Shown piece after piece: positions 10,320 to 22,920 of a stretch of 64,000 nt of DNA. Each line of letters opens with the position of its first letter. Position 1 is the stretch's first letter. The stretch lies in contig JAEMBT020000008.1 in NCBI GenBank assembly GCA_018873245.2, forward strand, positions 4,490,001-4,554,000, given 5' to 3'. Source of the DNA: Archegozetes longisetosus (lineage: Eukaryota; Arthropoda; Arachnida; Sarcoptiformes; Trhypochthoniidae). Under the pieces are notes generated by a model. It did not search any database and had not been told where the DNA came from. It worked only from the letters and a program-made list of their open reading frames with translations. The position numbers were made by a program, and so were the translations under genes.

Positions 10320-10765
10320 CAATTTTTCGACGATGGCATCTTATGAGCTGATTTAGGCGCATTTCCTGAGTTTCTTGATCATAAGTTTTAATATAAGCTT
10401 TCATAATAGCATAAAAACATAATGAGGACACAGTTTTTCAAGTGTCTTATAGAATGGTTAGGTGTCCACATAGTAATTGAAACCAAGCTGAAGATAACAT
10501 CAGGTCACGAAACAACCTGATGCAAATCTCACTTAAATTTTTTTGATGGAAGAACAGTAGCCTTCAAGTGACACCTCAAAGGCTTGGATGAAGGAGATCA
10601 CTTAATTTAACTCAGGGACATGAAAATCAGTAGAAATTCAAGTTTCGACTTAACTGCTAAATTCAAATACCCTTTCGGCAGTAAGCATTCGTCGTAAGTG
10701 CCAGAAATAATTTATTTAGTGAATATCCACAGACAGTCAATGAAACTGTAACTAATTAACTTATT
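10320..10765 (-). repeat. Second arm of repeat C, inverted relative to 2440-2910
   Basis: Read in reverse complement it follows 2440-2910 with indels (see that entry). It contains an insertion relative to the first arm around 10490-10600 (AAGATAACATCAGGTCACG...). Confidence 0.7.
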
Positions 10766-11289
10766 TCTTACTTGAGAAATAACAAGATTTAAAATTTGAA
10801 ATTGACCGCTTTCTTGTTGGTCACTTTATTTTAACAATTATACGTCAATTTCTATCCTGCTTATTCTCATTTTAAAAAATTAATTTGAAAATAAAGTGCA
10901 ATCTCATGTTCACATAGCCAGTTCCAGGCATAAAAATTACTGAAGAAACACTAGTTTTCTAAATATATATAACTTATAATAAAAGTGACTTTTCGGTTTT
11001 TATTTAGAATGTAAAACTAACCTAAATTGAGTTACTATAAAATACAGTAACCATAAGTTTCAATTTTTCGAATTATTCGACTTTGTTCGTCCATAAAATA
11101 TGATATGTGCAAGTATAACAGTATACAGCACTTTTTTCAATATGCTTATTAAAAAGAACACCGCTCTACGATCTCTGAAGAAACTACAAATGAGTGAACC
11201 AATCATTTTACATTTTTATTTAACTTATTTTAAATGTTGCGACTGTATTAATGTTGTATTTGATTTGATTTTGAATCATTAATAGACTT
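10766..11289. other. Intergenic, nothing recognised
   Basis: AT-rich. An ORF at 11100-11282 of 60 codons has no recognisable content. Confidence 0.5.
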
Positions 11290-12240
11290 GTGCAAAATAT
11301 TTGATGTTTAACATTGAAAGAGATCCTATGGGGAGTTGGCACCCTGTGAAATATATTATGTTATATCTCAATCGAAAGCTCTCGTAAAGCTGAGCAATAG
11401 CCTTGCTGGTCACATCAAAATCCGTCCATAGGTTTAAAAGTTATAGGCGAAAAACCGTTAACATTGTCGTATAGGAGAAAGTGTGTTACATCTTTGTAAA
11501 CCCTCATGAGTTATAAATCATTAGAAAGTTCTTATCAAACTAAGCAAAAGTCTTGTAGGTACCATTGAAATCAGATGATTAGTTAAAAATTATAGCCTAA
11601 TACAATGATTGCTCTTACATTTGAAAAAACTTTTCGCCTGTTTTTGACCCTTAATACAAAGAATTTCGACTAGAACTTTTGGATTATCATATCTGGCTAT
11701 GTACTATTACAAAAGCATTAATGAGCAACTCGGAACACTATGTATTAAGCACTGAGTCTAATGATTAAAGAATTTCAATCTTTAGAAAACTTACTCAACA
11801 ATAACAAAACATGAGCTTTATCCTATTTTTGAATACACCTGGTTGCTGTGACTCATCATACCAAATCTCATGTTTCTATGTTTAATAGTTTTCGAGTTAT
11901 AAGCTCCCAAAGTTTTAGGCCTTTTTTGGTTTTTACACCCATTACCTTTAAGTGTGAAAAGATATTAAGGTGCTATTATACTTCATTGAACCACCTCAAT
12001 GTGTTGGTAAAGTCATCATGGCTGAACTGAACCGGGTGCCAACTCACTATGGATCTCCGGACAACCTCTATGCCTTACTCAATAAACTATATATTTGTAA
12101 TTTGTTCAGAGATTATAGAGCGGCGCTCCTTTCCATAAGCATATTGAAAAACATTAAGTTCTATATGCTGTTATACATGTGATATGTGTCTATGAATGCT
12201 TGTTGCAAAGTCTGTTTTTTCAAGAAAAATAGGTATGAGT
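11290..12240. repeat. Dispersed noncoding block with internal duplication
   Basis: A segment at 11372-11424 (GAAAGCTCTCGTAAAGCTGA followed by GCAATAGCCTTG and CATCAAAATC) recurs in diverged form at 11523-11574 (GAAAGTTCTTATCAAACTAA, GCAAAAGTCTTG, CATTGAAATC), 151 bp downstream. The text differs from the AT-rich surroundings in composition. The two 60-70 codon ORFs at 11848-12182 follow the block and have no recognised domain. I cannot assign a transposon class. Confidence 0.5.
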
Positions 12241-12290
12241 ATAGGTTTAATGAGCTCACCATTTAGCGGTCCGACCAACGTATTCAGTAC
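12186..12290 (-). repeat. Inverted copy of repeat B
   Basis: Matches the reverse complement of 2018-2112 through AGGTTTAATGAGCTCACCAT and CGGTCCGACCAACG. Confidence 0.65.
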
Positions 12291-15255
12291 AGTTAAGCAC
12301 TTTAAAATTTTCTAAGGGTTTTACTAACCAACAGTAAAAATCATTTTAAGCCTCATTTAATGAAATAAAAGTTTGTTAACTGATTATTAATATTTGAAAA
12401 TCAAAATCTAAGTAAACTTTAGGTATAACTTATGATTATTAACAAACATCGCATTACTAATAAATAATTTTAGTCGTGCTGTGATCATTTTAATATTAAA
12501 CTTTATAGAAATATACTTCAAAACAAATTAATTGATTCGTAGACAATATGGCATCTCATTTCATAATAGATAAAAAGTTTTGGTGATTAGTTTGTTAAAT
12601 AATTATAGTGAAGTTGGCCAAGCTTTCGGTTGTAACTATAAAGTAGTAAAATACTTTCTTAGTATTGAACTCATGAGAATTGAAAATAAATCTTATCAAA
12701 CTTTGTGCATTTTATCTGTCATTCATGAAATTGAAAACTGTGAGTATTTTACTTAAAAATTGAAGCCCTAAAGTTAGCTTCTTATCCCTTAGGAAATTTC
12801 AGAGTCCTCAACTGTATATATCTACGTTTGTTATCTCATCAGTAACAAAACAATCATATTTCCAACCATAGCTTTAATTTTGCCCAAAATTTGAGTGTAA
12901 AGAAGTTTTATATAATACTTTTGTAAAGTTAATCTATCAGTTATGACATGTTTGCATATTTTTCCATACATACTCTAAATGAAGGATAGTTTAGTTTACT
13001 TAACAGAATGTAGGCTTCAATAATACTTTAGTCGAATCAGCGAAGATGTCCACAACTTTCTTTTCTCTTCTACATCATTGAGTCATTCGAAAGTGATAGG
13101 TTGTCGTATTTTGAATTTTTAGCTGAGGTGGTGTTCAATAATTCTACTTTTCAAACGATTATTCGTAAATTGAATTTCTCGGTCCTATATATTACAATAG
13201 AGTTTTCTCCATCAGCTGAAAAATCCTTATTTGATTTGATGATATCACTCAATGAGCGTAAGTTTGATTTCTATTCAGGCATTTCGAATCACAACAATTT
13301 CAGCGAAAGCATAAAAGTTTCGCCACAAAATCTCACTATTTGAACAATTTTGAATCTAATGTTAAAATTAAACAAAACAAATCTATGAACAATTATAAGT
13401 ATATAAATGGTATTATGAGTACTTGCAAACCATTCGTCTGATACTTTTGTGGCAATTATTTGATAGAAGTTTATCAAAAGTGGTACTCATCAAAGTACAA
13501 AAGTCAAATCGACTCATAAGTTCAAAACCAGTTCTATTCGATGGAAAAGTATACAATCAGTAAAACCGGTCAAATAAAAGTCTACATTCAAAATCTAAAA
13601 GATATTACTTGAACTAATTTAAATGATTACCAAAGATGATAATTGAGGAAAAGGAGCGCTTTTACTCTCAAGTCGTTTCTCTACTTATTATACAGTTGAT
13701 AAAAGTTTATGAGACAAGTCAGTCCTAGAAAAGTGCAAATATTTTCTCATACCAATGTTTGCTTTATTTCATTTTGATTACATTCTAAGGAAAACATTTT
13801 GAGGTTTAAATTAAAAACTTCTAATTTTAAAAGAACAATTTGCATTAGATTCAAACGTATTGATTGAAACTTTGAAGTCGAATACTTTTTAGATAACTCA
13901 AAAGCTGTACAATACAAACTGAAAGTTTGAAACATTGAATAAAAGTCAATTTGTTTCAACTTGAAGAAGAAATTGTCAAACTCTGGTTTTGTAAGAAAAA
14001 GTCAGTTTAGAGAAAAGTGTTAATTTGATCTAAATAAACTTTTACACTTAATCAACAGAGTGTTGTGCAGAAAGTCATTTATATTGGATAGGATTATTTC
14101 TGTATTCATCTGATCTGAAATCGACAAATAAATTTAATAATTGATTCACCATTTCAAAGATTGCTACTTTGATCCTATTGCGAAGCTTTGTTTCATTGTT
14201 TGTATCGGAAGATAATGAAGAAGTTTTCATATTAATCGGCGACTTCTCTTACTTCCTAAACGCGATATCATTGCAATATAACTATTATACAGAACTGTCT
14301 TTTGCCAATTATTTCGCAACACATTCATTACTGGAGTTGTAAAAATGAAATAAAACCACCACATGTGAAACGTTTCAAATGTTATCAGGTTTAGTTTCGT
14401 CTAAAAGTACTCAACATATAAATGAAAACAAAATCCTATCTATGATTAAACATTCGAATCACAATTGGTTTTGCATCTGCAATATTTTCTTCAGTTCCAT
14501 TAGCTCTAAACTCTTACATTGGTTTGCACCTGAAAATCATTGTTTTCTATAACCTCTATATTTCGCTTTGGTTCCAATTATTATCTTGAAAACTGTTTCA
14601 TCTGTAAATAATGAAGGGAACAGATTAAATAAGTTAAAGATTTGACTCTCGTTAAAATACTTAGTCACAGAAATATTGGATTTCATTGTTGGAATAATTT
14701 GATGTTTACCGAGTAAGTTTAAAAGTTTTTTGCATTAATCTCTTAAAACTAATTCTCATTTAGCTGATACCATAATTGCAGCAAATTTTTAAAAAATAGC
14801 TGAAATACCATTTAAATGAAAACTAAATTATGTTACTATTGGTGAATAACATGTTTTATTATATAATTTACTGTCTTAGAACTATTTTCACACAAACCAA
14901 ATTCAATTTTGTAGTGAAATTGTAGGCAAAATTATAAACTGTGAATAAGTTTTAATTTAAAATCAGTGATTCATTAGAAGATTATTATCAAAGTGTTACG
15001 CAATTTAAAACATTTTAATTGCCCATGTTGTCAAAATTAGACTAGTTCTTTATTAAAATAAGATGTCACGCTAAAAAATGAGATGACAATTTTCTCAAAA
15101 ATATTAATATTTATTATAGAAATTTTTAATCAATTGAATTGAATAAAATTTGTAATATTAATTGTGATATTTTTAACAAAAAATCATAAGCATAAAGAAT
15201 CGGAAGGAATGTATTTCAGGAAATTATTGAAAACGTATTTGATTTTCCAAGATTT
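12291..15255. other. Intergenic, about 3 kb, nothing recognised
   Basis: AT-rich spacer downstream of the NRF-6-like gene. The ORFs here (62-80 codons) lack domains, splice context or codon bias, and look like chance. Confidence 0.5.
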
Positions 15256-18200
15256 TCATAGATTGGAGTCATTAGAACTATTAGGTTTGTTGAGTTGAAT
15301 CGTATTCTCATTGACATCGTTACCGTCATCTGAATGTCTATTAATAGATGACTTGATTATTAATTTGCAAATGTTCACATAAGGAGCTTCGAAAGTACAA
15401 TATAACAGGTAAGACAGAAAAATCGATTGAACGGCATCAGCACATGCTATAAAAACCTAAAATAAACAAAGAACAAATTCGAATAATCAACTTTTTAAAA
15501 TTAAATTGCATTTATCAACCCAATAATACTCACAAGATTTTCTCGACTTAAGGTTATTGGGCTTCTTATTGTGAAAAAGTTATGCCACATGAGAACGAAA
15601 TGCGTAAGATATATGCAAAATGTTAAGCGACTCAATGGTTGTAAACAGTTACTCGACAGTAGTTTATTTATAAGGCCTCCTCTACCTGTCGCACATTCGT
15701 AACAAATCCACGTCACACTTGATGACCATAAGAGTCGGACTACACCAGACATTATCGCAGTTTCTAATGGAATATTAGCTACTGTTTCACTTTGTGCTGA
15801 ACCATACGATGCAAAGGGTATCAAAAGGATTAAAGAAAGCAATACTATCCATAATATCCAACGAGTTATCTAAATAGTTATTCAACAAAAGATGTATATG
15901 ATTCAATTCGTCTTGTTTTGCTGATATTATCTTACAGGTTTCATGTTGATTTGAGTAATTTCTAATCAAAATTAATCCTAGAATTACACCAAAAAAGTAT
16001 GGAATCAAATGATTATAAGTCGCTTCCATAAATAATACGACCTCCTCTACTGGAAACCTTGATTTAAATAAATTGTTTTGGTCTTTATATAATATGTAAT
16101 CTAAATTGAATTTTAGTAGATTTTACTTGTTTTCTGGATGAAAAAAAATTAATGGATTGGGAGCATTTGAAATACCAGTCAACACGATCAATATGGGAAC
16201 AATGAAACCAAGAATTATCATTAAAACTATGTATAACTTGCTTAATACTGGTCTCCGATAATAGAAATAAATAATAAAATATAGAAGTATATGAAGCTGA
16301 AAGTCACAACTCAAATACCACGTTACGCTATTGCACTATCAAATTCAAAGTTTAGATCAGTTGATTGTTTTATTGTTCTAATTCGAGCTTTTGTATACCA
16401 CATAGGAAAGGTGCATCCAATTGTTGATAAATAGTAGGTTAGCCCACCAAAAATTATAACACGGATCTGTCAAATAGTCGGTGAATTCCGGGTGAAATAA
16501 AGGTCCAGAACCATAAAGTGGCCAAATTATTATAAGGCATATCATTCCGACTGTTGGTGGACTTAATCTAATTTTAATATCAAGTTCATTATGAAGATTT
16601 TAATTAGTTTTTTATATTACTGATTCTTTTTAACATAAATATCTATTAAAGTTTAGTTTTAAAACTGGATTGCTCTAAAAAGTACTATCAATCACCTGAA
16701 CCATCGAAGTAAAATATATTTGAATATATTTATTGAATTCTTCTTGAAAGCTGGTAAAATTGAATATATAGTCAGAAAACCACTAATAAAGAAAAATCAA
16801 AATATTTTCAACATCTTATAGAATAGTTTTAAACTGATTTAATATTTAATTTAACAATATTGACCTGATTATAAAAAATGTTCCGACTGCTAGTCCAGCA
16901 TTTATTATCAAATGAGTTGTCAAATGCTGAACCAAAGTTCGGATATCAGTCAGTCGTAAAACTGGTGACACTGCTTCCAACAGTTGAGTAAACGGATGGA
17001 ATGTATAAACATGAGCAGTAAGAATCCAAAATATTGATGTAACTCTTAAGCCATGAATGTATTTGAATTGTCCTTCTCTGTTGTTTTTTCTATTGATTTT
17101 AAATAATATTTTGTTATTATTCACAAATGAATAACATTCTAGAAGTCTTATAGCAAATGATTCATTATCGAAGTTGAAATATTTTAACAAAGTTCCAATT
17201 ACTACAAGGATGACGTTTACCGAAATTATTGCTCTGTGGAAAATTATTTCAGATTAATAATTTAATTAAGTTTAATTTATAGCTTGAAATGCAATAAAAC
17301 TTTTAAAACTTGTCTCTGAAAAATCTTCCATCAGTTTTTGTATTGTTTTGAACTGTGATTATGCTTCAAATTTTCAGAGATAACACCTTTATTTGCACTT
17401 CAAACATGTTATGGCATTGAATACATAGCAATTTTTTGTCCAAGTCTCAGAGGTTTCTTATCAATCTCTTCTTGTGTTGAACAATATTTTACTCTCAGTC
17501 TTAAATCCGACAGTGAGGTCAAAGCTTAAGTTTAATCATAAAACAATAGAAAGGCATCGATAAATGACAAAAACTTTTGTGCTCTGATTTTCAATGTGAG
17601 TTGAAAAACATACTTTTAGTCAATATCTGCTGAATCTCGTTCTCAGTACAAACAGATGGCAAACAAATGCCATTAGCCAAAGGAGTGAATCCATCCATTT
17701 TCACCCAATAGTTGATAATAGATTCATAATAAGTATTCTCATATTTTGTATTATTAAGATTTATTTTCTGAACTGGTTTTGGTGGACGTAATTCTAGTAA
17801 ACAATACTTTCCCCTTATTGGAATATCATTATTTTCATCCTTTATAGACAAACATTGATCGTAATCACCGAATGATGAAAACGAACCACTGATGAAACCT
17901 GAGGGCCAGCGACCCATTGAGTCCCACACTATTTAGTAAAAGGTTTCATTAATTAACAATTTCGAAGTTTTCTGTTTTAAAGAAAACATCCGAAGCAAAA
18001 GCTTTAAAAAAGTTCTTTTCATGTATATTAAGTAGAAATATAGTTTTACTGACGAATTTTGACCTATACTGTTGAGAATCACACTCACCAATAATGTTCC
18101 ATTGGTTAAGTTTAGCATTTGAAAATCCACTTGCCCTACTCTTAAGATAATCAGACTCGAACACTTTTCAAAATCTAATGTTTACTTAACTAGAATGTGA

Positions 18201-18533
18201 ATGTGATTTCCAACGAGACGATACAGTTCGGCGCTAAATATATCATTGGAACTCACTTTTCAGAGTCCATTCATCTTTTGTGGCTCCAAGTAATAGACGT
18301 TCAATACTTGTAATACATTCTGACGAAACATTTAAATCATTTTTGGCAGAATTCAGTTGAGCCAAAAGCTGATCAGTGTAAGATTTAAAAGTTGTTTCAA
18401 AATTGTCCAAAATTTTTACCCATATTCCGGTGTAAGAATTATTACTGTCACCGTTATTATCAATACAATCAATGAAATTCAGAAAAATTGCTGAAATAAT
18501 CAACAAACTTAATGTCTTATTCAATAAACACAT
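15256..18533 (-). CDS. NRF-6-like acyltransferase-3 membrane protein
   Basis: I rebuilt ten exons: 18257-18533, 17614-17928, 17425-17491, 16865-17233, 16696-16782, 16399-16567, 16127-16335, 15936-16057, 15534-15844 and 15256-15456. They sum to 2127 nt (708 residues) and all junctions have GT/AG and matching phase. The start is the ATG at 18531-18533, opening a signal peptide (LSLLIISAIFLNFIDC). An extracellular NRF domain follows (DSMGRWPSGF, GDYDQCLSI, GICLPSVCT, IKYCSTQEE with paired cysteines). The acyltransferase-3 membrane domain has about ten helices with IHGLRVTSIFWILTAHVY, TFFIISGFLTIYS, WYLSCDFQLHILLYF and PLSRLTFCIYLTHFVLMWH. The family is named from C. elegans nrf-6/ndg-4, implicated in lipid or drug uptake; the substrate here is unknown. 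The exon 8/9 junction is the weak point. Confidence 0.9.
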
Positions 18534-19429
18534 AATTGAAGTCTTATGACTATTGTTGAAATTGTTAAATGAGAAGCATTGAGGATAATATTTTTAAAAA
18601 TTATTCAGTTTTTAACTACATAAAATGTAAAAACGAACCAATCAATTCATGAACAAACAATAAATTTGAAATATAAAATCAAAGACTTTTACGTAGGAGA
18701 TTTTTAGAAAGTAATATTACAACTTGATAAGATAATAGACTATTATTAGCAAAGCTTGTAGTGCAAAAACATGTTTTATATATTTGACAGAATTTTTATT
18801 AGATAGAAAAGAGCACTGAAGGAAACTAAGTTTTAAAGGGAAAGCTAATCTGTTCTGTACGCATGTATTTAGTAATTACAGGTTGTGCCTAAAGACGTTG
18901 ATAGTTCGTTTTCGTTAAAGATTGGATTATGTTTTCAGATTATAATTGTCAAAGGAGGGTTTTGTAATTGATCAAATACGATTGAGAGTTATAAGTATAG
19001 TTAAAGAAATTGAAGAAAAACAAAATAAAATAAATATAAGAAGTTCCTTTATATTAGAACGCGTTACATAAAAAACACTAAACTTGACTTCGATGGAAGG
19101 AATTTAAGTACAAACTTATAACCTTGATTTGAATACTCATGATTACGATTACATCTCTAGAATTAAGCGACCAATTAAAGGTAAAACACTTGAAAGTGAG
19201 CTTCATTTGGGAGTCGCTTATTATGAATTTATTCGTGAAACTAATTTATAAAATGTCGCTATTTGAATATCAAGACCATCAAACGTCGGGAAGTTGCCAT
19301 AAAGCTTGGAGGCGAATCCTGTACATTAGACAATACAAAAATATTATTTTTCAACCTTTATCACTAAGAAAATTTGGAATTCGCAGTTACATTCAATCGC
19401 CTTAATATCACTTAGAGCTATTACAAATA
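18534..19429. other. Upstream region of the NRF-6-like gene
   Basis: Contains the promoter and 5'UTR by position, but I can define no specific element. An 88-codon plus-strand ORF at 19139-19405 has no recognised domain. Confidence 0.45.
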
Positions 19430-19680
19430 CTTCTTTAATGATAAGCATATTTATTGCATAAAATTAACGCTATCTAAAAAGAAGGATATCAATTGCTACA
19501 AGGTATGTGCAAATATTTTTGAAAATTAGTTTTGGTTATCTATTTCGTCATCATAGCTTATACTACTTTAAATTCAAGTCACCTATTCCTTCTTATAACA
19601 AGTATTAGGTAATCTGTTTCTTCTAGAAAACTCAACGCAAAAATAGATTAAGCAAGTAATTGACTTTTTCATCATTACAA
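19430..19680 (+). repeat. Dispersed repeat A, second copy
   Basis: Direct copy of 93-341 (see that entry). It continues to its 3' side into CAATACCCCAATC without a Merlin insertion. Confidence 0.7.
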
Positions 19681-20726
19681 TACCCCAATCTTTGATTACG
19701 CGAATCTGTGTAATGTAAACTGTGTTACGACAAATAGTATAAATATCAAGTAGAAAATATAGTTATAAAATATGTCCAAACACTAATATTAATTAGTGAT
19801 AGTAGTTGTGAAAAGATTGAGTGTATAAAATTTTTATACATTGTTTAACATGTAATCCATAGCAGTTATATAGTAATATAACTGTTAACATCTAAATAAT
19901 AATAAAGAAATAAATTAACAATATAATATATTTATTATATGGTTTTACTACAGTGCTCGCTAGCTGACGGACTTCTATTAAAATTAATATTTAGGAGATT
20001 TGAAGTATTAAAAGCAATTATAAAACTAGTAAACTAACTTCAAATTTATAAAAATTTCCTATGTCTGTACAACTGGATGTGCTTTAATCTGAAACTAGTT
20101 AATGGAACCCGTATCACCATTTGCCGGCAACCGGAGTTCGTAACAATGTTATTACCTTTACGTTTTAAGGGTGCACAAAAGGTGAACCCACTACCCTTTT
20201 GCATAAGTTACACTCCCTCAACATCAGTAAAAAACCAATGACTCGAAACACTATTTACTAGTATATATGACGCTGAAGGGATATACCTCATGCTATGGAG
20301 GAGTGGGTTTGCCTACTGTACATCCTTACCATGTAATGGCAATAAGTCTTTTCAAACTAAAACTTGTCATTTAAATTAAATCTAATGAAATTACTATTGT
20401 ATCCCAAATCGAAATGGAAATTATTACTCTCGTCATCCTGAGTTCAACGATATATAATATGACGTAATTCGGGATTGTACATCAGTATTTGAACCGTCAC
20501 ATGAAATGCATATGTATCAAATCGACTATATATAGAGAGCATATTAAGAGAGTTCATAAGAGGTCATGGCCAGTTTTTCGCAGTTATTTCAAAATATAAC
20601 ATGTTCTAATAATCTTCGAAGTTTAGCCAAATTTTTAACTAAAATACGCCAAAAAATTTCATATTGTTGCCGAATACGGTTACCACATATCTAGCATCGC
20701 CCAAAGGTGCCACCCAGACCTTACCT
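19681..20726. other. Intergenic, nothing recognised
   Basis: AT-rich with a somewhat GC-richer stretch at 20100-20350 that suggests old repeat material. No ORF over 60 codons. Confidence 0.4.
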
Positions 20727-20841
20727 CCTCGAAAATGGTTAAACTTAGCTTTACCAAGCCATAACCCAAAGCAAACCTGATATAAACCAATATGGGGTCT
20801 CTTGGCGCGATTCGAGAAAGTTAAGTTTAACCATTACGAGG
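20727..20841. mobile_element. Second copy of the CCTCG..TAAAC MITE
   Basis: Ends CCTCGAAAATGGTTAAACTT and, inverted, CCTCGTAATGGTTAAACTTA. The interior shares AACCCAAAGCAAACCTGATA with the reverse complement of 4220-4330. It is inverted relative to 4191-4358 and about 50 bp shorter. Confidence 0.6.
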
Positions 20842-21470
20842 TACTAAACCAAACATAGATGAATATAAATTCGAGGGGTAGAGTTTATAAATATGCATTT
20901 TAATAATAAAGAAACAAGTTATACAGATATTATAAAGAAGAGAACAATAATGTTAAATGAAATTGTGTGATAATCATAAAGAACAAATCAAACAAATAAT
21001 ACAGAAATGAATAGTACATAAATGAGTAATATTCAATATTTGACTTGTTTATGTTTATATTATAATAAATACAGCTAATATTATAAATAAATTAAAATGT
21101 TTATATTTTTGACAAATCATTATTTTCAGTTCTAAATAATAATAGTATTAATAACAACTATTAATTATGAATAATAAAAATATTGTTAATCTTGTCAAAA
21201 TTGATAAACCTTACTTTGAAAAATGTATTTCCGTAGTTGATATTTGCTAACAATTAATACACAATTTATAAAAAAATGGAATACGGGTTTGAGAGGATAA
21301 CGCACATTAGAACAAATATTTCACAAAACATTTAAAATATAGTGCAATAGTAGCTATTTTTCACCCCTGAGTCATCAATTACTAATAAGTTCAACTCCTA
21401 TCAATATATACCCTAAAAAATCTTAAATTAAAAATCTGAAACAGATTTCAACTATTAACTTTGTGATGCT
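20842..21470. other. Intergenic, nothing recognised
   Basis: Very AT-rich, with runs of AATAATA-type simple sequence. No gene. Confidence 0.5.
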
Positions 21471-21740
21471 ATGGGCATTTATCGGGGGATTTCCGGGTCT
21501 ACGGCAACCGAAAGAGGTCATGTTATATGTCGTTAAGCTCAGTATGACGAGCCGAGTAAAATGGTACCAATTTCATGAAGCTACGACAACGGGGTCATAA
21601 GTTATAGGGTCAAAGGCGAAAGGTCAATTTACTTGGTCAAAGGTCAAGTAACCGGGTCAAACTTGATATCGATCTTTTCAGCTCGTCGAGCTGAATCTAA
21701 CGATGTATATCTTGAAGGGGTAGCGGAAAGGTAAGAGGGT
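21471..21740. repeat. GC-richer repeat block with stem-loop and GGTCA motifs
   Basis: Contains the palindromic motif TTCAGCTCGTCGAGCTGAA at 21677-21695, the same family as in 3420-4640. Just before it are four closely spaced (A/G)GGTCAA copies between about 21608 and 21661. No coding potential. Confidence 0.6.
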
Positions 21741-22443
21741 GTATTACGAAGGTGTTTCCGCGTTAAATTTTTTTGAAGGCCAATATCTAAGTAACTAAGA
21801 ATTTCTGAAAAAAACGACTATCAAATTCGTGCTCCTCACCCTGAAATTAGGTGAAATAACTACTTTTCAAATCAATTATCGTGGGGTGCTAAACTAAACT
21901 GTAGCCAACAACTCTATTAGCAGTGACACGCAGTTATCTGTGTACCAGTTTGAAGTACCGGTCAACGGAACTTCTTAACCACCATCCCCGCTTCAAATCA
22001 ATCAGTAATTACAGGTATAGATTTTTTCAATTCAGCTGCAATTATCCCTGATATCCATTGAAAAAAAGATATGCCCAAAGTTATTAAGTTCGTTGTGAAA
22101 TACATCTAAATTGTATCAAATCTGCAATTATTTGACTCAAATTTGTAAGTAAGTGAGTGACGATTTAATCGTTTAATATTTTAATAATTGAATTTTTTGC
22201 TGTAATTAATTATTTATAAATGTCCTTAAAGCAAAGTTCATAAAATTTGATGAAAATGGTAAAATATTCTAAGTACACTTCACAATAAACTCTACTCATA
22301 ATACTAAATTATAACAAAATTAAATACTATCTTTAATTAGTTGTACTTAGAGTATATTTTAGTTGAAAAAGTGCAGTCATTTTTTCTTTAGTTTGACATA
22401 AAATACATTTTTAACAGTCCATAGCTCTCAAGTTTATTAAAAC
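21741..22443. other. Intergenic, nothing recognised
   Basis: AT-rich spacer without supported features. Confidence 0.45.
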
Positions 22444-22920
22444 GGTGGGCATAGTGCTGAGCAGGTCCAGGTCCTGGAGGTCTTTCTGAAAGATCTGAAC
22501 GTGGACCTGGACCTGTGTTTGAAGACCTAGACCTGGACCTCTTATAAAATTGCAAACCTGAACCTCTCATAGAACCTCTTTTAAAGACCTGAACCCGGAC
22601 CTGAACCTCAACTGTATTTTGTTTATTTGAATAAAAAGTATCATATTGTAGAACAACAGTTTCTATGAATTATTTTGCTCATATAATGTAATAAATGAAA
22701 TCATTTTCTGTTGCGTTTATTGAATGCTAACTTAATTCAGATTAAAATATCAATTAAAATGAGTCCGGCTTTTATCATACTAGATTCAGATGTAAGTGAG
22801 GACTCGAGCCTGAACGTTAACTGATATTAAGGACCAGGACCCGGACCTGAACCTCAAAAGACCTCAGGTCCGGAGGTTCTAGAAGATCTCAGGTCTTTTA
22901 TGCTCAGCTCTAGGTGGGCA
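22444..22920. mobile_element. hAT-like MITE with 8-bp TSD GGTGGGCA
   Basis: The element 22452-22912 (461 bp) starts TAGTGCTGAGCA and ends TGCTCAGCTCTA. It is flanked by a perfect GGTGGGCA at 22444-22451 and 22913-22920. Both subterminal zones are full of GGTCCAGGTCC / GGACCTGGACC / AGGTCCGGACCTGA repeats. The interior is AT-rich and noncoding. A 60-codon minus ORF across it merely translates the repeats. Confidence 0.88.

Noticed and set aside
17933..18164. Two minus-strand ORFs as an extra exon of the NRF-6-like gene
   Set aside because: Exons 18257-18533 and 17614-17928 join in phase directly and recreate the conserved WTLKMWDSMG sequence; the ORFs are intronic.
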